Source: Leishmania donovani (Eukaryota; Euglenozoa; Kinetoplastea; Trypanosomatida; Trypanosomatidae). From it: DNA of 16,477 nucleotides. The notes below the pieces were generated by a model that was not told the origin of the DNA, did no database searches, and was given only the letters and a program-made list of their open reading frames with translations. The stretch covers positions 372,347 through 388,823 of the forward strand of contig NC_018238.1 of NCBI RefSeq assembly GCF_000227135.1, read 5' to 3'. Made by a program: the position numbers and the translations under genes. Below are positions 16,182 through 16,477 of this stretch, in pieces (within the stretch, counting starts at the first letter, position 1; the number at the start of each line of letters is the position of its first letter).

Positions 16182-16477
16182 ATGAGCAGCAAGACTCCCA
16201 AGCTCTTCAACAAGTGGTCGTTCGAGGGCCTCGAGACGTCGGAGCTGGCCCTCCGCGACCACATCTCGACGACGGCCGCGTATGTGCCCCACACGTCTGG
16301 TCGCTGGCAGAAGCGCCGCTTCTACAAGGCCCGCATGCCGATTGTTGAGCGCCTGGCCAATGGCCTGATGTTCAAGGGCCGCGGCAACGGTCGCAAGCTG
16401 CAGGCTGCGCGTCTGCTGAAGCACACACTGGAAATCATCCACCTGCTGACGGACGAGAACCCCCTGCAGGTTGTTGT
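16182..16477 (+). CDS. RPS5: 40S ribosomal protein S5 (uS7 family), copy 2, truncated by window end
   Basis: The first 98 codons plus two bases of a second RPS5 gene, cut only by the end of the window. Its first 270 nt are identical to copy 1 (14236-14505), and it continues into DENPLQVV, the conserved segment that follows HLLT in RPS5 of other eukaryotes (GENPLQV in human). This confirms the identity and shows what copy 1 is missing. Only the last bases before the ATG (AAGAGAAAGCACC against AAGAGAAGGCACC) are shared with copy 1; further upstream the flanks differ. Tandem copies of ribosomal protein genes are common in Leishmania and raise dosage where transcriptional control is lacking. Confidence 0.97.
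   Translation, partial: MSSKTPKLFNKWSFEGLETSELALRDHISTTAAYVPHTSGRWQKRRFYKARMPIVERLANGLMFKGRGNGRKLQAARLLKHTLEIIHLLTDENPLQVV

Overview
This is nuclear DNA from a trypanosomatid, most likely Leishmania or a close Leishmaniinae relative. The genes are long and intron-less and all lie on the + strand. They are separated by kilobase-scale, pyrimidine-rich intergenic DNA with polypyrimidine-AG signals of the kind used for spliced-leader trans-splicing. A tRNA is paired with a 5S rRNA gene, there is a SIDER-like degenerate retroposon in a 3' flank, and 40S ribosomal protein S5 (RPS5) is tandemly duplicated. I cannot name the species from the sequence.

Layout. Positions 1-310 hold an RNA polymerase III pair: tRNA-Arg(ACG) and a complete 5S rRNA, each followed by a T-run terminator. 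After about 1 kb of AT-rich spacer come three protein genes. The first encodes a 448-aa protein with a PDZ-like N-terminus, a charged coiled coil and an Arg/Ser-rich C-terminus (1273-2619). The second encodes a 1452-aa Ser/Arg-rich, coiled-coil protein (3854-8212). The third encodes a 513-aa protein with a Gly-rich start and a very acidic tail (11106-12647), resembling the layout of the RNA polymerase III subunit Rpc31/RPC7, though this is only a tentative guess. The window closes with two RPS5 copies. The first (from 14236) is cut by an assembly gap and the second (from 16182) runs off the window end.

The 3' flank of the 1452-aa gene contains the SIDER-like element. It is interrupted by a 99-N gap whose two sides carry the same exact 229-bp sequence. 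A second 99-N gap splits a CA microsatellite and also has similar sequence on both sides. Both look like unmerged overlapping contig ends, so the apparent duplications may be artefacts.

The genes probably belong to one polycistronic unit read left to right, with the Pol III pair at or near its upstream edge. Individual mRNAs would be released by trans-splicing at the polypyrimidine-AG sites and by coupled polyadenylation. Expression would then be set post-transcriptionally, for example by the SIDER-like element, or by the differing flanks of the two RPS5 copies. I see no clear evidence for a wholly new biological system. The best leads are the PDZ plus RS-domain protein, the possible Rpc31 homologue and an unexplained 954-nt ATG-initiated open frame upstream of RPS5.
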